DNA of 64,000 nucleotides from Cytophaga hutchinsonii ATCC 33406 (GTDB taxonomy: Bacteria; Bacteroidota; Bacteroidia; Cytophagales; Cytophagaceae), in NCBI RefSeq assembly GCF_000014145.1, contig NC_008255.1:1055501-1119500 (forward strand). The letters run 5' to 3'. The notes beneath the pieces are model-generated. The model ran no database searches. It saw only the letters and a list, made by a program, of their open reading frames with translations, and was not told where the DNA came from. Positions 55,301 to 63,126 of this stretch are shown here, in pieces (the first letter of the stretch is position 1; each line of letters opens with the position of its first letter). A program made the translations under genes and the position numbers.

Positions 55301-56660
55301 CCTTCGTACTATCGCCATTCAGGTTCATACGATAGGCACGTGCTAAAGCAGCAATTGCCATTCCTGCGCCTTCTCTCATACCTGCTTGAAAATTAGGCGT
55401 ACGTGCGCCATCGTTGCCGGCACCTGCCTGACCCCATTCGCATATTTCTCTTGAACCCGGGCTGTTCCCCCAGTTATCAAAGATTGCCAGATACAAATAG
55501 TTTTGCTGTTTATCAATATTACGAAGGAGGTAATCTGCACCCCATTTCGACTCATTCAACAGATCTGTTGATTTTGCTGTAAAGGAAGCCTGAGAAATTT
55601 CATAGGATTTCAATAAAGACCATACGACAAAAGGAATTTGTTGCGGATTGAAATAATTTGCATAGGATAAATGCGACATGTGTTTTCCCGGATCTCCTGT
55701 TGCATCAATCCATCCGCCATATACATTTACCTGATCGTTACGGGGACCATTAAAAGAAAGTGTTTTGTCTGCATTGTTTGTTGAACGCATACCTTTAAAA
55801 AAGTCTACAACTGAAAATGCTGTTTTGTTAAATAAAACGTTTTGAGCAATATCAAAGGCATACGATACTTTTGTTCCAACGCGGATTTTATATGTACCTG
55901 GTGTTTGAAAATCACTGAAATTTAATTCCCAGAAATATTTATTGGTCCATCCTGTTACAGCGCCTTTTGAAACAATTGTACCTGTATAAACAACTGCATT
56001 TGAAGCGGTCAATATATCAAAGGTTGTTGCTGAAAGAGTATTTGAAGTATGGGTGTAAATCGCTTTTTTAGCTCCGGTCAATTCGTAGCCAACCTGATTC
56101 AATACAATGTTGCCCGGGGTTGCCGGCACATTGGCAATCGGATCACCAACTGTAACATCGTCAAGTGTAACAGGCGTACTGTAGCTGGTGCCGCCTGCAT
56201 TTATAAAGAAAACTACTTTGGAAATTTTTGTTTTATCAACCGCTGCACCGCCAGATGTACTGAATTTATTTGTAAAGTCGAATGTAACAGTTGTTAATGT
56301 ACTGTTTATAGCTATGCTTTTTGATACGGGAGAACCGTTTGTTGATTTTCCTGTATTGTCGATCAGATCCACACGCAGCGTAAGTGCACTGCTGTTTTTT
56401 ATTTTAATACTTACAGTCTGGTTAGCTGTCAGGTCAATTGGAGAAAAACTAAATTCAATGTTTTCCCAGCCTGGCCCAACGGCAGAAGGCGTTACAACTA
56501 ATTGTCCGCCACTTTCAGCAAAAGAAAACTTTCCGGCAGGTACACTTTTCCAACCTGGATCTAGTGCATTGTCGTTGAAGTTTTCAAGCATGCCGGTTTG
56601 AGAAAATGCAGTGCTTATAGTTATGAGAACCAAAAGGAGGGCATTAAACGTATTTTTCAT
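52302..56660 (-). CDS. Secreted GH9 glycoside hydrolase with PKD-like repeats and T9SS tail
   Basis: This 1452-residue protein has a signal peptide (1-20), a carbohydrate-binding-like beta domain (about 22-172), an Ig-like CelD N-terminal domain (183-272) and a GH9 catalytic domain (about 280-750). A PKD domain follows (755-842), then five nearly identical 86-residue PKD-like repeats (844-1273), a diverged repeat (1274-1368) and a T9SS type A sorting domain (to 1452). GH9 enzymes are cellulases or exo-glycosidases. The Asp pair is in GGWIDATGD (315-323), one residue longer than the usual DAGD. The likely acid Glu is E628 in YWWQGENARLAS, as in the exo-acting glucosidase/glucosaminidase branch. 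Cellulose or chitin-oligomer breakdown is likely; the exact substrate is open. Confidence 0.92.
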   Translation of the reverse strand: MKNTFNALLLVLITISTAFSQTGMLENFNDNALDPGWKSVPAGKFSFAESGGQLVVTPSAVGPGWENIEFSFSPIDLTANQTVSIKIKNSSALTLRVDLIDNTGKSTNGSPVSKSIAINSTLTTVTFDFTNKFSTSGGAAVDKTKISKVVFFINAGGTSYSTPVTLDDVTVGDPIANVPATPGNIVLNQVGYELTGAKKAIYTHTSNTLSATTFDILTASNAVVYTGTIVSKGAVTGWTNKYFWELNFSDFQTPGTYKIRVGTKVSYAFDIAQNVLFNKTAFSVVDFFKGMRSTNNADKTLSFNGPRNDQVNVYGGWIDATGDPGKHMSHLSYANYFNPQQIPFVVWSLLKSYEISQASFTAKSTDLLNESKWGADYLLRNIDKQQNYLYLAIFDNWGNSPGSREICEWGQAGAGNDGARTPNFQAGMREGAGMAIAALARAYRMNLNGDSTKAQYLNGAIRLYTNLKAPGTGYATKNLEYCNDHTENIIDFYCGLLATIELYKATNNAAYLADASVYADKLIGMLDPQGWFRSDVAGTRPFYHAADEGLPLVSLMEYMDVDVSKNAAITQVLSKNIAWYMSISKEVNNPFNYMREYYKPYVNGSLGTAKKAFFVPHDNETGYWWQGENARLASMSTALLLAARKLNAQFTIGTDSISTFGLAQLDWILGKNPFDVCMMTGAGTTTYQNYPVASAIPNVKGGICNGITGKDTEETNIDWKPYASDDWQNWRWIEQWLPHDAWFLLAVSSLDVANTPPPAAPVASFTISKQSVCTGITTVLTNTSTGSTTSYVWDFGTGASISGSTAAGPHTVSWTTSGTKTITLTVTGPNGTATTTSTVTVTAVPTAAGEITGVASVCASTTGATYSIPAIATATSYAWTLPTGAAITAGANTNAITVSFATAGGTIQVTPGNTCGTAAPASKTITLTDKPTAAGEINGLASVCASTTGVTYSIPAIATATSYAWTLPTGAAITAGANTNAITISFAAASGTIQVTPGNTCGTAAPASKTITLTAKPTAAGEITGVASVCASTTGITYSIPAIATATSYAWTLPTGAAITAGANSNAITVSFATASGTIQVTPGNTCGTAAPASKTITLTDKPTAAGEITGLASVCASTAGVTYSIPAIATATSYAWTLPTGASITSGDNTNTITVSFATTGGTIQVTPGNTCGTAAPASKTITLTAKPTAAGEITGLASVCASTAGVTYSIPAIATATSYAWTLPTGAAITAGANTNAITVSFATASGTIQITPSNTCGTAAPASKSVQIIPIGSAPCTAPVTSAIEGPSNIAPNVQNVTFSVTQHAGSAYTWAVPNGATIVSGSGSSSIVVNFGNSGGIVSVQESNSYGTGTAVTKNVTMISTAIDASSVTDIQINIHPNPSEQYCLLTTTTPAEELIDVTIIDMKGVVIMHQQWNTSQPLVLNSDLNAGIYIVQLKIQEQFITKRLIRL
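52842..54131 (-). repeat. Five 258-bp tandem repeats encoding PKD-like domains
   Basis: Units lie at 53874-54131, 53616-53873, 53358-53615, 53100-53357 and 52842-53099, with no length change. Protein identity between units is very high. Units 1 and 3 share TGV and a TLTD end, while units 2 and 4 share GL and a TLTA end. The extra open frames seen here in other frames are by-products of the repeat. Confidence 0.95.
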
Positions 56661-56667
56661 TTAATAG

Positions 56668-56697
56668 TTGTGTTATGAAAGTATAAATATAACACAA
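56668..56697. promoter_or_regulatory. Short inverted repeat upstream of the GH9 gene
   Basis: Nine-nt arms (56668-56676 and 56689-56697, TTGTGTTAT and complement) flank 12 nt, just upstream of the start at 56660. A regulator site is possible; evidence is only the symmetry and position. Confidence 0.3.
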
Positions 56698-56748
56698 AAA
56701 AGTTGGATTATTTAGTGTGGTTAATTTAAAAATTTGTTTAAAGAGCAT

Positions 56749-56787
56749 AAAAAAAAGGGCTTCGATAATACGAAACCCCTTTTTTTA
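56749..56787 (-). terminator. Terminator after the cold-shock-domain gene
   Basis: On the minus strand an imperfect hairpin (56771-56787 with 56749-56764, one bulge, 6-nt loop) has a GGGG/CCC core and ends in a run of eight T. Confidence 0.75.
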
Positions 56788-56812
56788 CCTTGATATGATG
56801 GTATGTAAAATA

Positions 56813-57268
56813 TTATTTAGAAAGTTTTACCGCTACAGCATTTGGTCCTTTAGGGCCCATTTCAACCTCAAACGTTACTTTATTATTTTCTTTAATCGAA
56901 TCTACTAAACCATTAATATGTACAAAGATGCTTTCCTGTGTATCCATATCTTTGATAAAACCATATCCTTTGGAATCATTGAAAAATGTAACAATTCCCT
57001 TACGAACAGTGTCAACCGGCGCAAGATCAGCATGTTTAGGGATAGCAATCTGAATGTCTTCTTCTTTGATCACAATCTTTTTTAATGGATCAGGAGGCGT
57101 AGAAGTGATATTTCCGTACTCATCTACGTAAGCCAGCATATCTTCAAAGCTGCTTCCTTCTTTTGCGTTTGCCTTACGGTCTTCTTTTTTCTGCTCTTTA
57201 TCCTGCTTCTTTTTTGCTCTCTTTTTTTCTGCTTCTTTTTTGTTCCAGGTTTCTTGTGATTTACTCAT
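56813..57268 (-). CDS. Cold-shock-domain protein with basic N-terminal extension
   Basis: This 151-residue protein has a C-terminal cold-shock domain (about 85-150) with both RNA-binding motifs, KGYGFI and SIFVHI, so it should bind single-stranded RNA or DNA. The first 35 residues are a highly charged Lys/Glu stretch (KKEAEKKRAKKKQDKEQKKE), probably helical, and are followed by a linker of about 50 residues. Typical CspA proteins are about 70 residues, so the extension is a real addition. The gene stands alone with its own terminator. Confidence 0.9.
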   Translation of the reverse strand: MSKSQETWNKKEAEKKRAKKKQDKEQKKEDRKANAKEGSSFEDMLAYVDEYGNITSTPPDPLKKIVIKEEDIQIAIPKHADLAPVDTVRKGIVTFFNDSKGYGFIKDMDTQESIFVHINGLVDSIKENNKVTFEVEMGPKGPNAVAVKLSK

Positions 57269-57514
57269 AGTGTGCGTACGCGATTAATTCTAAAGGTCTG
57301 TGTGTATGGTGTGAGGATATAAGCGAACTGGAGAATTTTATGCCGCCACTTCTGAATTATATGATTTGTAATGCAATGTACAATAAAAATAGGTAGAAAT
57401 TAAATGTATTCCTTGTTGCTTAGGTACATGTGCAGTATAATTTTGGATTTATGGCGGTTTTTATATGTCTTAGATAACATATGTTAACTGCTTTGGTAAA
57501 GTAGATGCATCTAA

Positions 57515-58234
57515 TCAGCCCTGATTTTGCAGACATATAACATAGTCAGAATCCATGCCTTCATATAAATCAACTTGCTTAAGACCTGCCTTTTCAGCAA
57601 TATCCGTCAATATGTCTACTGAAACATAGAGCCATGGAAACCACCCGCTCAGCTCATTTCGGTAGCTCATCTGATATAGTATTTCACCGTGATATTTTCC
57701 ATTGATATTGATATTTACAGAGCCATCTTCTTCTTCAAACAAATAAATGATATCGGCAGACTCTCCAATAATTTTGCCATTGGGTTTTAATAACGATTTA
57801 CATTTAATAAGAAAAGGTTCAAGATTGTCAATGGTACCCGCGATTCCAAAGCCATTCATAAATAAGAAAATGGTGTCGAATTTTTCATTGTCTGAATAAG
57901 TGAAAAAGTCTTCGCACACAACGTGCTTTATTCCTTGTTTTTTCATGGCTTCGCAGCATTTGGCCGAATTGTCGAGCGCAACAACAAGTTTGTTTTCGTC
58001 TTGTAAAATGCGTGCATGTGCACCTGCGCCAGCTCCAACATCCAGTATACGTCCTTCCGCTTTAGATAAAGCGAATAGTTCTTTTTCCGGCATCTCACTT
58101 TTATTACGGAATAAATACCGCACAGGAATTTCATCCGGTTCTGTTAAGTTTGATTCAACAGTAATGATTGGATCATTGGTTTGATTCAGATAGTCAATAA
58201 TAGCAGTACCGAGCGGATCAGTGTTGGATGACAT
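57515..58234 (-). CDS. Class I SAM-dependent methyltransferase
   Basis: This 239-residue protein shows the methyltransferase motif I RILDVGAGAGAHARIL near residue 63, the acidic end of strand 2 (VALDNS), and a motif IV-like segment FDTIFLFMNGFGIAG. It fits the small-molecule or unassigned class I methyltransferases. No substrate can be inferred and its neighbours (cold-shock protein, porin) do not help. The upstream 246-nt gap to the cold-shock gene holds no other gene I can support. Confidence 0.85.
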   Translation of the reverse strand: MSSNTDPLGTAIIDYLNQTNDPIITVESNLTEPDEIPVRYLFRNKSEMPEKELFALSKAEGRILDVGAGAGAHARILQDENKLVVALDNSAKCCEAMKKQGIKHVVCEDFFTYSDNEKFDTIFLFMNGFGIAGTIDNLEPFLIKCKSLLKPNGKIIGESADIIYLFEEEDGSVNININGKYHGEILYQMSYRNELSGWFPWLYVSVDILTDIAEKAGLKQVDLYEGMDSDYVICLQNQG

Positions 58235-58290
58235 GTGTATGTTGGATTATAGATGCGTGCAGGTAAAGGTAGTGTATTATTTGTAATTCT

Positions 58291-59376
58291 TTAAAAGGCT
58301 ACAGCAATGGAAGTTGTAATACAATAATTATCGGTATCCGGTTTGTTATTTAACATAAAAATAGCATCTCTGCTGTTAAATGTGCGTGCTTCAATACGGC
58401 ATAAAACATTTTTGTAAATAGCGTAATCAGCATTGATGGAATAGCCAAAGGTTTGAAAGCCATTTGCTGTATTGGTATGAATAATTACCTGATTTTTATC
58501 GCTGTAATATTCTCCGCGCAGCCCCATGCGCAGCTTGTCAGATAGGGGATACTGCAGCATCAGATAAGGTGTATACCAGATATGATACCGATTGCTTTTA
58601 GGTGCATTTTGTTCCATTCCGATATCAAAACCGGCAAGTACACAAAGTTTATTCTGCAAATAAAATTTGCTGTACAGATCATGGAAATACCGCATCTGTA
58701 TTACGGTATCCGGTTTGTCGTTTCCAATAAACGAACTGCTGTTTATAGTTAGCGATGAAGAAGGGCTGAACGTCAGCTGATGGCCCACCGCGATGGAATT
58801 ATTTCCATCCATACGCTGTATACGCTGCCATCCGTTTAAAAATAAACCGCTTAAAAGCCATTTCGTATTATCGGATGTGTATGTTACTTTTACACCTGTT
58901 TCAAAGTAGGGAGAATTGTCGGCAGCAAAACTGCGCGTTAGGTTCAGGCATTTCTGACCAATTGCACTTTCAGCACCAAGATGCGATTCAAACACACCTG
59001 CATCCAGCCAGATATTTTTTGACCGGTGAAGTTTAATACCTGCATTAGCTTCATAAATTATTTTTAATAATCCCGGTTCAGAAGCCAGGTTTGCATTGGC
59101 ATAAGTACCAGTCATAACCGCAAGGTTTGCCCGTATGATAGAAGTATTGTAAGACGCTTTTATAAAACCTATATTCAGATTAACTTCGTTGCTCCGGTTA
59201 TAAGAGTAAATAAATGGAGGCCGGTTATGATCTGCAGGTTTGCTGAAATCATACGAATAATAAACGTCAATATATCCACTGATCGTTAATGGTGATTTTG
59301 AAGAATCTTTCTGCGCAACCGATACAAGTGTAGTAACGGAACTAAGAACAAGCAGAAATAAGATTTTTAAATACAC
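58291..59376 (-). CDS. Outer-membrane beta-barrel porin (BBP2-like)
   Basis: This 361-residue protein has a signal peptide ending SVAQ near residue 22, then alternating beta strands rich in Tyr, Asn and Ser (GYIDVYYSYDF at the N-terminus) and a C-terminal aromatic residue (Phe), as required for barrel insertion. It fits the OmpL-like beta-barrel porin-2 family of Bacteroidota. It should form a diffusion channel in the outer membrane. The substrate is unknown. It lies 56 nt upstream of the methyltransferase gene. Confidence 0.82.
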   Translation of the reverse strand: MYLKILFLLVLSSVTTLVSVAQKDSSKSPLTISGYIDVYYSYDFSKPADHNRPPFIYSYNRSNEVNLNIGFIKASYNTSIIRANLAVMTGTYANANLASEPGLLKIIYEANAGIKLHRSKNIWLDAGVFESHLGAESAIGQKCLNLTRSFAADNSPYFETGVKVTYTSDNTKWLLSGLFLNGWQRIQRMDGNNSIAVGHQLTFSPSSSLTINSSSFIGNDKPDTVIQMRYFHDLYSKFYLQNKLCVLAGFDIGMEQNAPKSNRYHIWYTPYLMLQYPLSDKLRMGLRGEYYSDKNQVIIHTNTANGFQTFGYSINADYAIYKNVLCRIEARTFNSRDAIFMLNNKPDTDNYCITTSIAVAF

Positions 59377-59427
59377 AGTTTTAAGTGAATATCGATTTGA
59401 AACGTATCTGTTAAATAACGTGATGAA

Positions 59428-59637
59428 TTATTTCAAATGTTTATCGATGTGATTTTGCAGCAATGTCTTTAATGATTCCAGGTAATCTGAAAACACGTTT
59501 GTGTCCAGATGCGGGTGCGGATTGATGGGAATTGTCAGTGGGTTTTCATCCAGATGTTCATACAGTTCGGGATACTGCTCTTCCATCTTTAATGTGATTT
59601 CATTAATTTCTTTTAAAAGTTTATGCATTTTTTTCAT
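59428..59637 (-). CDS. Small helical protein of unknown function
   Basis: This 69-residue protein is predicted to be two helices (about 1-28 and 46-68) joined by a Pro/His-rich turn with NPHPHLD. It is acidic in the first half. No family was recognised. The gene is plausible because it begins with a good ATG, has even codon use and sits in line with its neighbours, 51 nt upstream of the porin. Confidence 0.6.
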   Translation of the reverse strand: MKKMHKLLKEINEITLKMEEQYPELYEHLDENPLTIPINPHPHLDTNVFSDYLESLKTLLQNHIDKHLK

Positions 59638-59752
59638 AGCTCTGCTGGATAGTTTAGATGAATATATTGTTTATTTATGTCAACAATGGCATATACAGGA
59701 TTCATTTTTATGAAAGCATAACATGCTATTTTACAAATTAAAAATGCGATCA

Positions 59753-60406
59753 TTATTTTATCAGATCAAAACTTACCCGTACTCGGGATATAATCGTTAT
59801 ATAACCCGGTTCAATAGTATAAAAATCGGAACCTGATTTGTAAGGGATGTTTTCCAGATTGTCCATGTCATGAATATTATACCAATTATAACTTTCCTGA
59901 TTGATTTCTTCAATTTTATGTGCTTTGCCGATTGTTTGGTTTAATTCGCCTGCTAATAAAACAGCTTTGTTTTTTGCTACTGTCATAGCTTCTTTCCGGG
60001 CTTGATTTTTATAGGAAATTAAATTTTGAACTCTGTAATCCAGATAAATATATTGTTTGTATCCAAGCTTATATAGTTCAAGAAGCGTTTTGTCTAATGA
60101 ATTAATATCCATAAGGGTTAAAAAGATTTCTTTTATATAAACCGACGAATCTGCCTGAATATAACTTTGATAGATAAATTTATCATCCAGTCCGAATATT
60201 TTAAATTGCGAATCAATTTCCCTGAATATTTCAAATGTCGCATTTGTGATCTGAATTTTTTTATTCAGTTTAACGCCTATTATAACATGGTCAGGTTTTA
60301 CTTTTACAACAGATTCTGCTTCAACTGTTACAAGCGGAATGTTTTGAAGTTGTGCAAAACACGAATAAGAAATAAATAATGTAAGAACAAAGAGCGCTTT
60401 TTTCAT
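59753..60406 (-). CDS. SIMPL (DUF541) domain periplasmic protein
   Basis: This 217-residue protein has a signal peptide (ends SCFAQ near 19), then the SIMPL/DUF541 fold. The N-terminal strand VTVEAESVVKVKPDHVIIGV and the central KNQARKEAMTVAKNKAVLLAGEL helix are typical. Members are periplasmic or outer-membrane associated; oxidative-stress roles are reported for some. A Cys at residue 16 lies within the signal peptide but does not form a proper lipobox. It may be co-transcribed with the two small membrane genes upstream. Confidence 0.85.
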   Translation of the reverse strand: MKKALFVLTLFISYSCFAQLQNIPLVTVEAESVVKVKPDHVIIGVKLNKKIQITNATFEIFREIDSQFKIFGLDDKFIYQSYIQADSSVYIKEIFLTLMDINSLDKTLLELYKLGYKQYIYLDYRVQNLISYKNQARKEAMTVAKNKAVLLAGELNQTIGKAHKIEEINQESYNWYNIHDMDNLENIPYKSGSDFYTIEPGYITIISRVRVSFDLIK

Positions 60407-60427
60407 AGATGGAAGTGGAAGAAAATA

Positions 60428-60922
60428 TTAATTTTTTACTGGTAATTGGTTATTTGCATTTTTAGATAATGCTTTTTTTACAAACAATTCCATATCGTGT
60501 GTGTCATATTTTAATGTTAGAATGAAAAAAGCACAGAGTAGTGATACGATCAATAATGCAGCGATCGTTGCAAGTATATCTCCGGAAGCGATTGCTGATA
60601 TAAGAAATGCCAGCGGTAAGAGGATGAAAAATAACCAGATTATAATACTGCCGATATGAGGAATGACGGTAATTTGTATCGTGATGTCTTTATTGACTTT
60701 TACAAATTTCCCGTATCCAATAGGCCTGGATTGCCTCCGTTGATTTGTTTTTCTGGCACGTAATTTAAATGTATTTCCTTTTATCTCGCAGATATAGGTT
60801 TTCTCTGTAGCATGTTTTATGTCGAACTCTTCTGTATTCCATGAATCATCCTGAGGGTGAGAATGGCTTTTTAAAAGATTCAGGATTGTTTTAACATCGA
60901 ATGGGGCTTTTATTTTAATCAT
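60428..60922 (-). CDS. Membrane protein of unknown function
   Basis: This 164-residue protein has a cytoplasmic N-terminal half with basic and polar residues (KLRARKTNQRRQSRP) and two adjacent membrane helices at about 92-112 and 115-138. No family was recognised. Its start overlaps the stop of the next upstream gene by 4 nt, so the two are probably a pair. The fold resembles small PH-like/two-helix envelope proteins, but this is a guess. Confidence 0.72.
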   Translation of the reverse strand: MIKIKAPFDVKTILNLLKSHSHPQDDSWNTEEFDIKHATEKTYICEIKGNTFKLRARKTNQRRQSRPIGYGKFVKVNKDITIQITVIPHIGSIIIWLFFILLPLAFLISAIASGDILATIAALLIVSLLCAFFILTLKYDTHDMELFVKKALSKNANNQLPVKN

Positions 60923-61119
60923 TGCTTTTTAAAAGTTTTAATCAGGATATATATACCCCAAATAATAAGGCTAACGGTAAAGAATAAAACATAACGTGCA
61001 TTATAGTCTTGTTCTTTAGTTGCATACATTAAAATTGCAACAGATAAAAATAGTCCGCAACTAATGAATGAAAGGCTTACAATTCCAAAGAAAAGTTTAA
61101 TCACAGTTGATTTCAGCAT
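60919..61119 (-). CDS. Small two-helix membrane protein
   Basis: This 66-residue protein has two membrane helices (about 8-32 and 43-60). It overlaps the following gene by 4 nt (ATGA-type coupling), which supports it as a real gene despite its size. No family or function was recognised. Confidence 0.65.
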   Translation of the reverse strand: MLKSTVIKLFFGIVSLSFISCGLFLSVAILMYATKEQDYNARYVLFFTVSLIIWGIYILIKTFKKQ

Positions 61120-61136
61120 AAAGTGAAACAGTACTA

Positions 61137-61559
61137 TTAGCTAATCCGGACACATACCCACGTTGCTTCCAGCAATGCTTCATCATTTATAAATGCAATG
61201 CCTGATTGTTTTACAAGCTTATCACTAAGCCGGATGTTTTTAATTACATATTTAATCGGGGTATGAAATGTTGCTGCTTTAAGAAACGTAGCTGATTCAA
61301 TACTGGCTAAACCAAAAAGTCCATTTGTATCTTTTAAGAGTCTCATACCTGCACCTCCGCATTGTGCCAGTGATTCTATTAATATTGTTCCGGGAATAAT
61401 ATTGTGTTCCGGGAAAATTCCAGATAACCACGAACATTCTTCTCCGAACGTTTTGTATCCAATAATCTCATCTTCAGTTACCGAAAGTATTTCATCGACA
61501 AATAAAAACGGACTTCGGTGGGGGAGTAAGTTTTCAATCGATTCTTTATTTGTATGCAT
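61137..61559 (-). CDS. FabZ-like hotdog protein lacking the catalytic His
   Basis: This 140-residue hotdog-fold protein resembles 3-hydroxyacyl-ACP dehydratase FabZ. The N-terminal signature LLPHRSPFLFVDE (11-23) and the central PGTILIESLAQCGG (56-69, with the Glu at 62) match the family. In FabZ the catalytic His lies in GHFPxxPxxPG, but here the segment reads GIFPEHNIIPG, with Ile at 48. Glu62 is retained. It may be a non-catalytic or differently acting homologue, such as an acyl-binding partner. A pathway role cannot be assigned from its neighbours. Confidence 0.85.
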   Translation of the reverse strand: MHTNKESIENLLPHRSPFLFVDEILSVTEDEIIGYKTFGEECSWLSGIFPEHNIIPGTILIESLAQCGGAGMRLLKDTNGLFGLASIESATFLKAATFHTPIKYVIKNIRLSDKLVKQSGIAFINDEALLEATWVCVRIS

Positions 61560-61670
61560 ATAGATTTAATGTTACATCTGTCATATTAACGCATGTAAAA
61601 TACTATATTTTTTCGGGTTTTAAAATGAGGGAAATTTATTGGAATAGCGTATTTAAAAGCAACCGGAATA

Positions 61671-62261
61671 TTATATTTTTAACCAGCCTGTAATGCTTAA
61701 TCTGTTTGCCTGTGTGGGTAAAACTTCATGTTCAATTTCATTGCTTTTGAAAAATACCGTTTTCCCGTTAGTAGGAGAGATACGTTGTTCCGCAGCGGTA
61801 TGATGAATACATAATTCTCCGCCGTCTGTTTCAATCCAATCCGTATTCAGGTAACTAACAATTGAAAATGCTCTGTTGGAATCATTTTGAAACTGATCAA
61901 TGTGTCTTTTGTAAAAGGCTCCTTGTTCGTATATGGTATAATGGAATTCGTACGCTTTAATTCCTGTATAACAATTCTTATTGAGATAAGATATAAAGGC
62001 TTCCATCTGATCTAAAAAATCATTTTCATGGATGTTGTTATAACTGCGGTCAAGCCAGTAGATGGAATCTCCGCGCACTTTTTTATCCGGTACAATATTG
62101 CCGGAATTTCCTGTTCCGGCTGCATGCATCAGATTATCTGCGTGTATCTTTAATAAATGATTTCTAAGATGCAGGGATAATGTATTGCTTAAAAAATCTT
62201 CGGCAATACCAACTCTTGTTTCAATATAGCTATTGATTAACGTTTCAAACGACGATTCCAT
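61671..62261 (-). CDS. 2-oxoglutarate/Fe(II)-dependent oxygenase (prolyl 4-hydroxylase-like)
   Basis: This 196-residue protein fits the 2OG-Fe(II) oxygenase superfamily. The iron ligands are visible as H120-x-D122 (FYKRHIDQF) and H178 (IEHEV), with R187 as the likely 2-oxoglutarate anchor. The core TDGGELCIH stretch is also typical. Prolyl hydroxylation is a possible reaction, since this branch includes prolyl 4-hydroxylases, but the substrate is unknown. It lies 111 nt downstream of... the next gene on the same strand is 209 nt away, so it is probably an independent unit. Confidence 0.87.
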   Translation of the reverse strand: MESSFETLINSYIETRVGIAEDFLSNTLSLHLRNHLLKIHADNLMHAAGTGNSGNIVPDKKVRGDSIYWLDRSYNNIHENDFLDQMEAFISYLNKNCYTGIKAYEFHYTIYEQGAFYKRHIDQFQNDSNRAFSIVSYLNTDWIETDGGELCIHHTAAEQRISPTNGKTVFFKSNEIEHEVLPTQANRLSITGWLKI

Positions 62262-62406
62262 CCGGTTTTAAAGATAAGGGTTAAACACATATGCCTGATA
62301 AATCATATGGTATATGCGTGTATTGCCCAAATCTGTTTAGTAACCTTGGGGAGAATAACAATCGGTTGGGTGCTCAGATAACTAAAGGTATGTTATTATT
62401 TCTGAT

Positions 62407-62445
62407 ATGTCGCTATGCAGTATATTAAGTGGTGCATAGCGACAT
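62407..62445. repeat. Inverted repeat in the intergenic region
   Basis: Perfect 13-nt arms (62407-62419 and 62433-62445, core GTCGCTATGCA) flank 13 nt, downstream of the secreted 180-residue protein. There is no poly-T. It may be an mRNA 3' hairpin or a protein site. Confidence 0.4.
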
Positions 62446-62470
62446 GTGATTGGTATCATGTGTTTTTATT

Positions 62471-63013
62471 TTAATATCCATCGAAGTATTTGTCACACAA
62501 ATCTGTTTTTGTAATGTATACACCTTTCCATTTGCCATTGATCTCAAGCAAGCTTAGCTCGACATAATAGTAAGAATCCTTGTATTTAAACTTGATTTCG
62601 ATGCCTAAAGCGGGTATGGCTAATTTTTTGTTTGTAAGTGTGTAATAGCTGTCGATATAGGTTACATCTTCTTTTTTTATACCATTTGCAGTTAAGAAGG
62701 AAAGCCATTTGGAATTGAAATCGTCAGGAAGCGCTGTATTGGCTTTATGCATGAATGATGTAAATTCTTCCACAAATTCTTCTTTTGTCTCCGGAGCGAT
62801 CAGCGAGTCGGCCTGTATTTTTTTCTTATACCATTCCAGATCCGGCACATCAATATCATACGTTGATGCAAATGCTGCTGAACTGGATGTTGTCAGCGAT
62901 TTAAACACAGTCCGTGCAATTTCACCTGGTGATGGCGCGACCGGTATTTTAGTTGTGAAGGCGCTTGCACAAAAAAAGCAAACAGCTAAAAGGCAGGTAA
63001 GTGTTTTATTCAT
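62471..63013 (-). CDS. Secreted protein of unknown function
   Basis: This 180-residue protein has a signal peptide (MNKTLTCLLAVCFFCASAFT). The mature part is helical first (PSPGEIARTVFKSL) and ends in a beta-rich region with a YY-V-L pattern (SYYYVELSLLEINGKWKGVYI). It resembles small periplasmic proteins of Bacteroidota with a DUF-type SnoaL/NTF2-like look, but I do not recognise a family. It stands alone between the oxygenase and the bacilliredoxin. Confidence 0.75.
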   Translation of the reverse strand: MNKTLTCLLAVCFFCASAFTTKIPVAPSPGEIARTVFKSLTTSSSAAFASTYDIDVPDLEWYKKKIQADSLIAPETKEEFVEEFTSFMHKANTALPDDFNSKWLSFLTANGIKKEDVTYIDSYYTLTNKKLAIPALGIEIKFKYKDSYYYVELSLLEINGKWKGVYITKTDLCDKYFDGY

Positions 63014-63075
63014 GGCATAAGTGTTTAGCGTTTATCTAAAATAAACATTATCCATTGAAAATCATATAAAACAGC

Positions 63076-63098
63076 AGAAGCCACATTGTGTGGCTTCT
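63076..63098 (-). terminator. Hairpin after the bacilliredoxin gene, probable terminator
   Basis: Perfect 10-nt arms (63076-63085 and 63089-63098) with a GAAGCCACA core surround a 3-nt loop. The following T tract on the minus strand is weak (a few T interrupted by G and C). Confidence 0.5.
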
Positions 63099-63126
63099 AA
63101 AAGTATAATTAAATACGGGCTGAATA

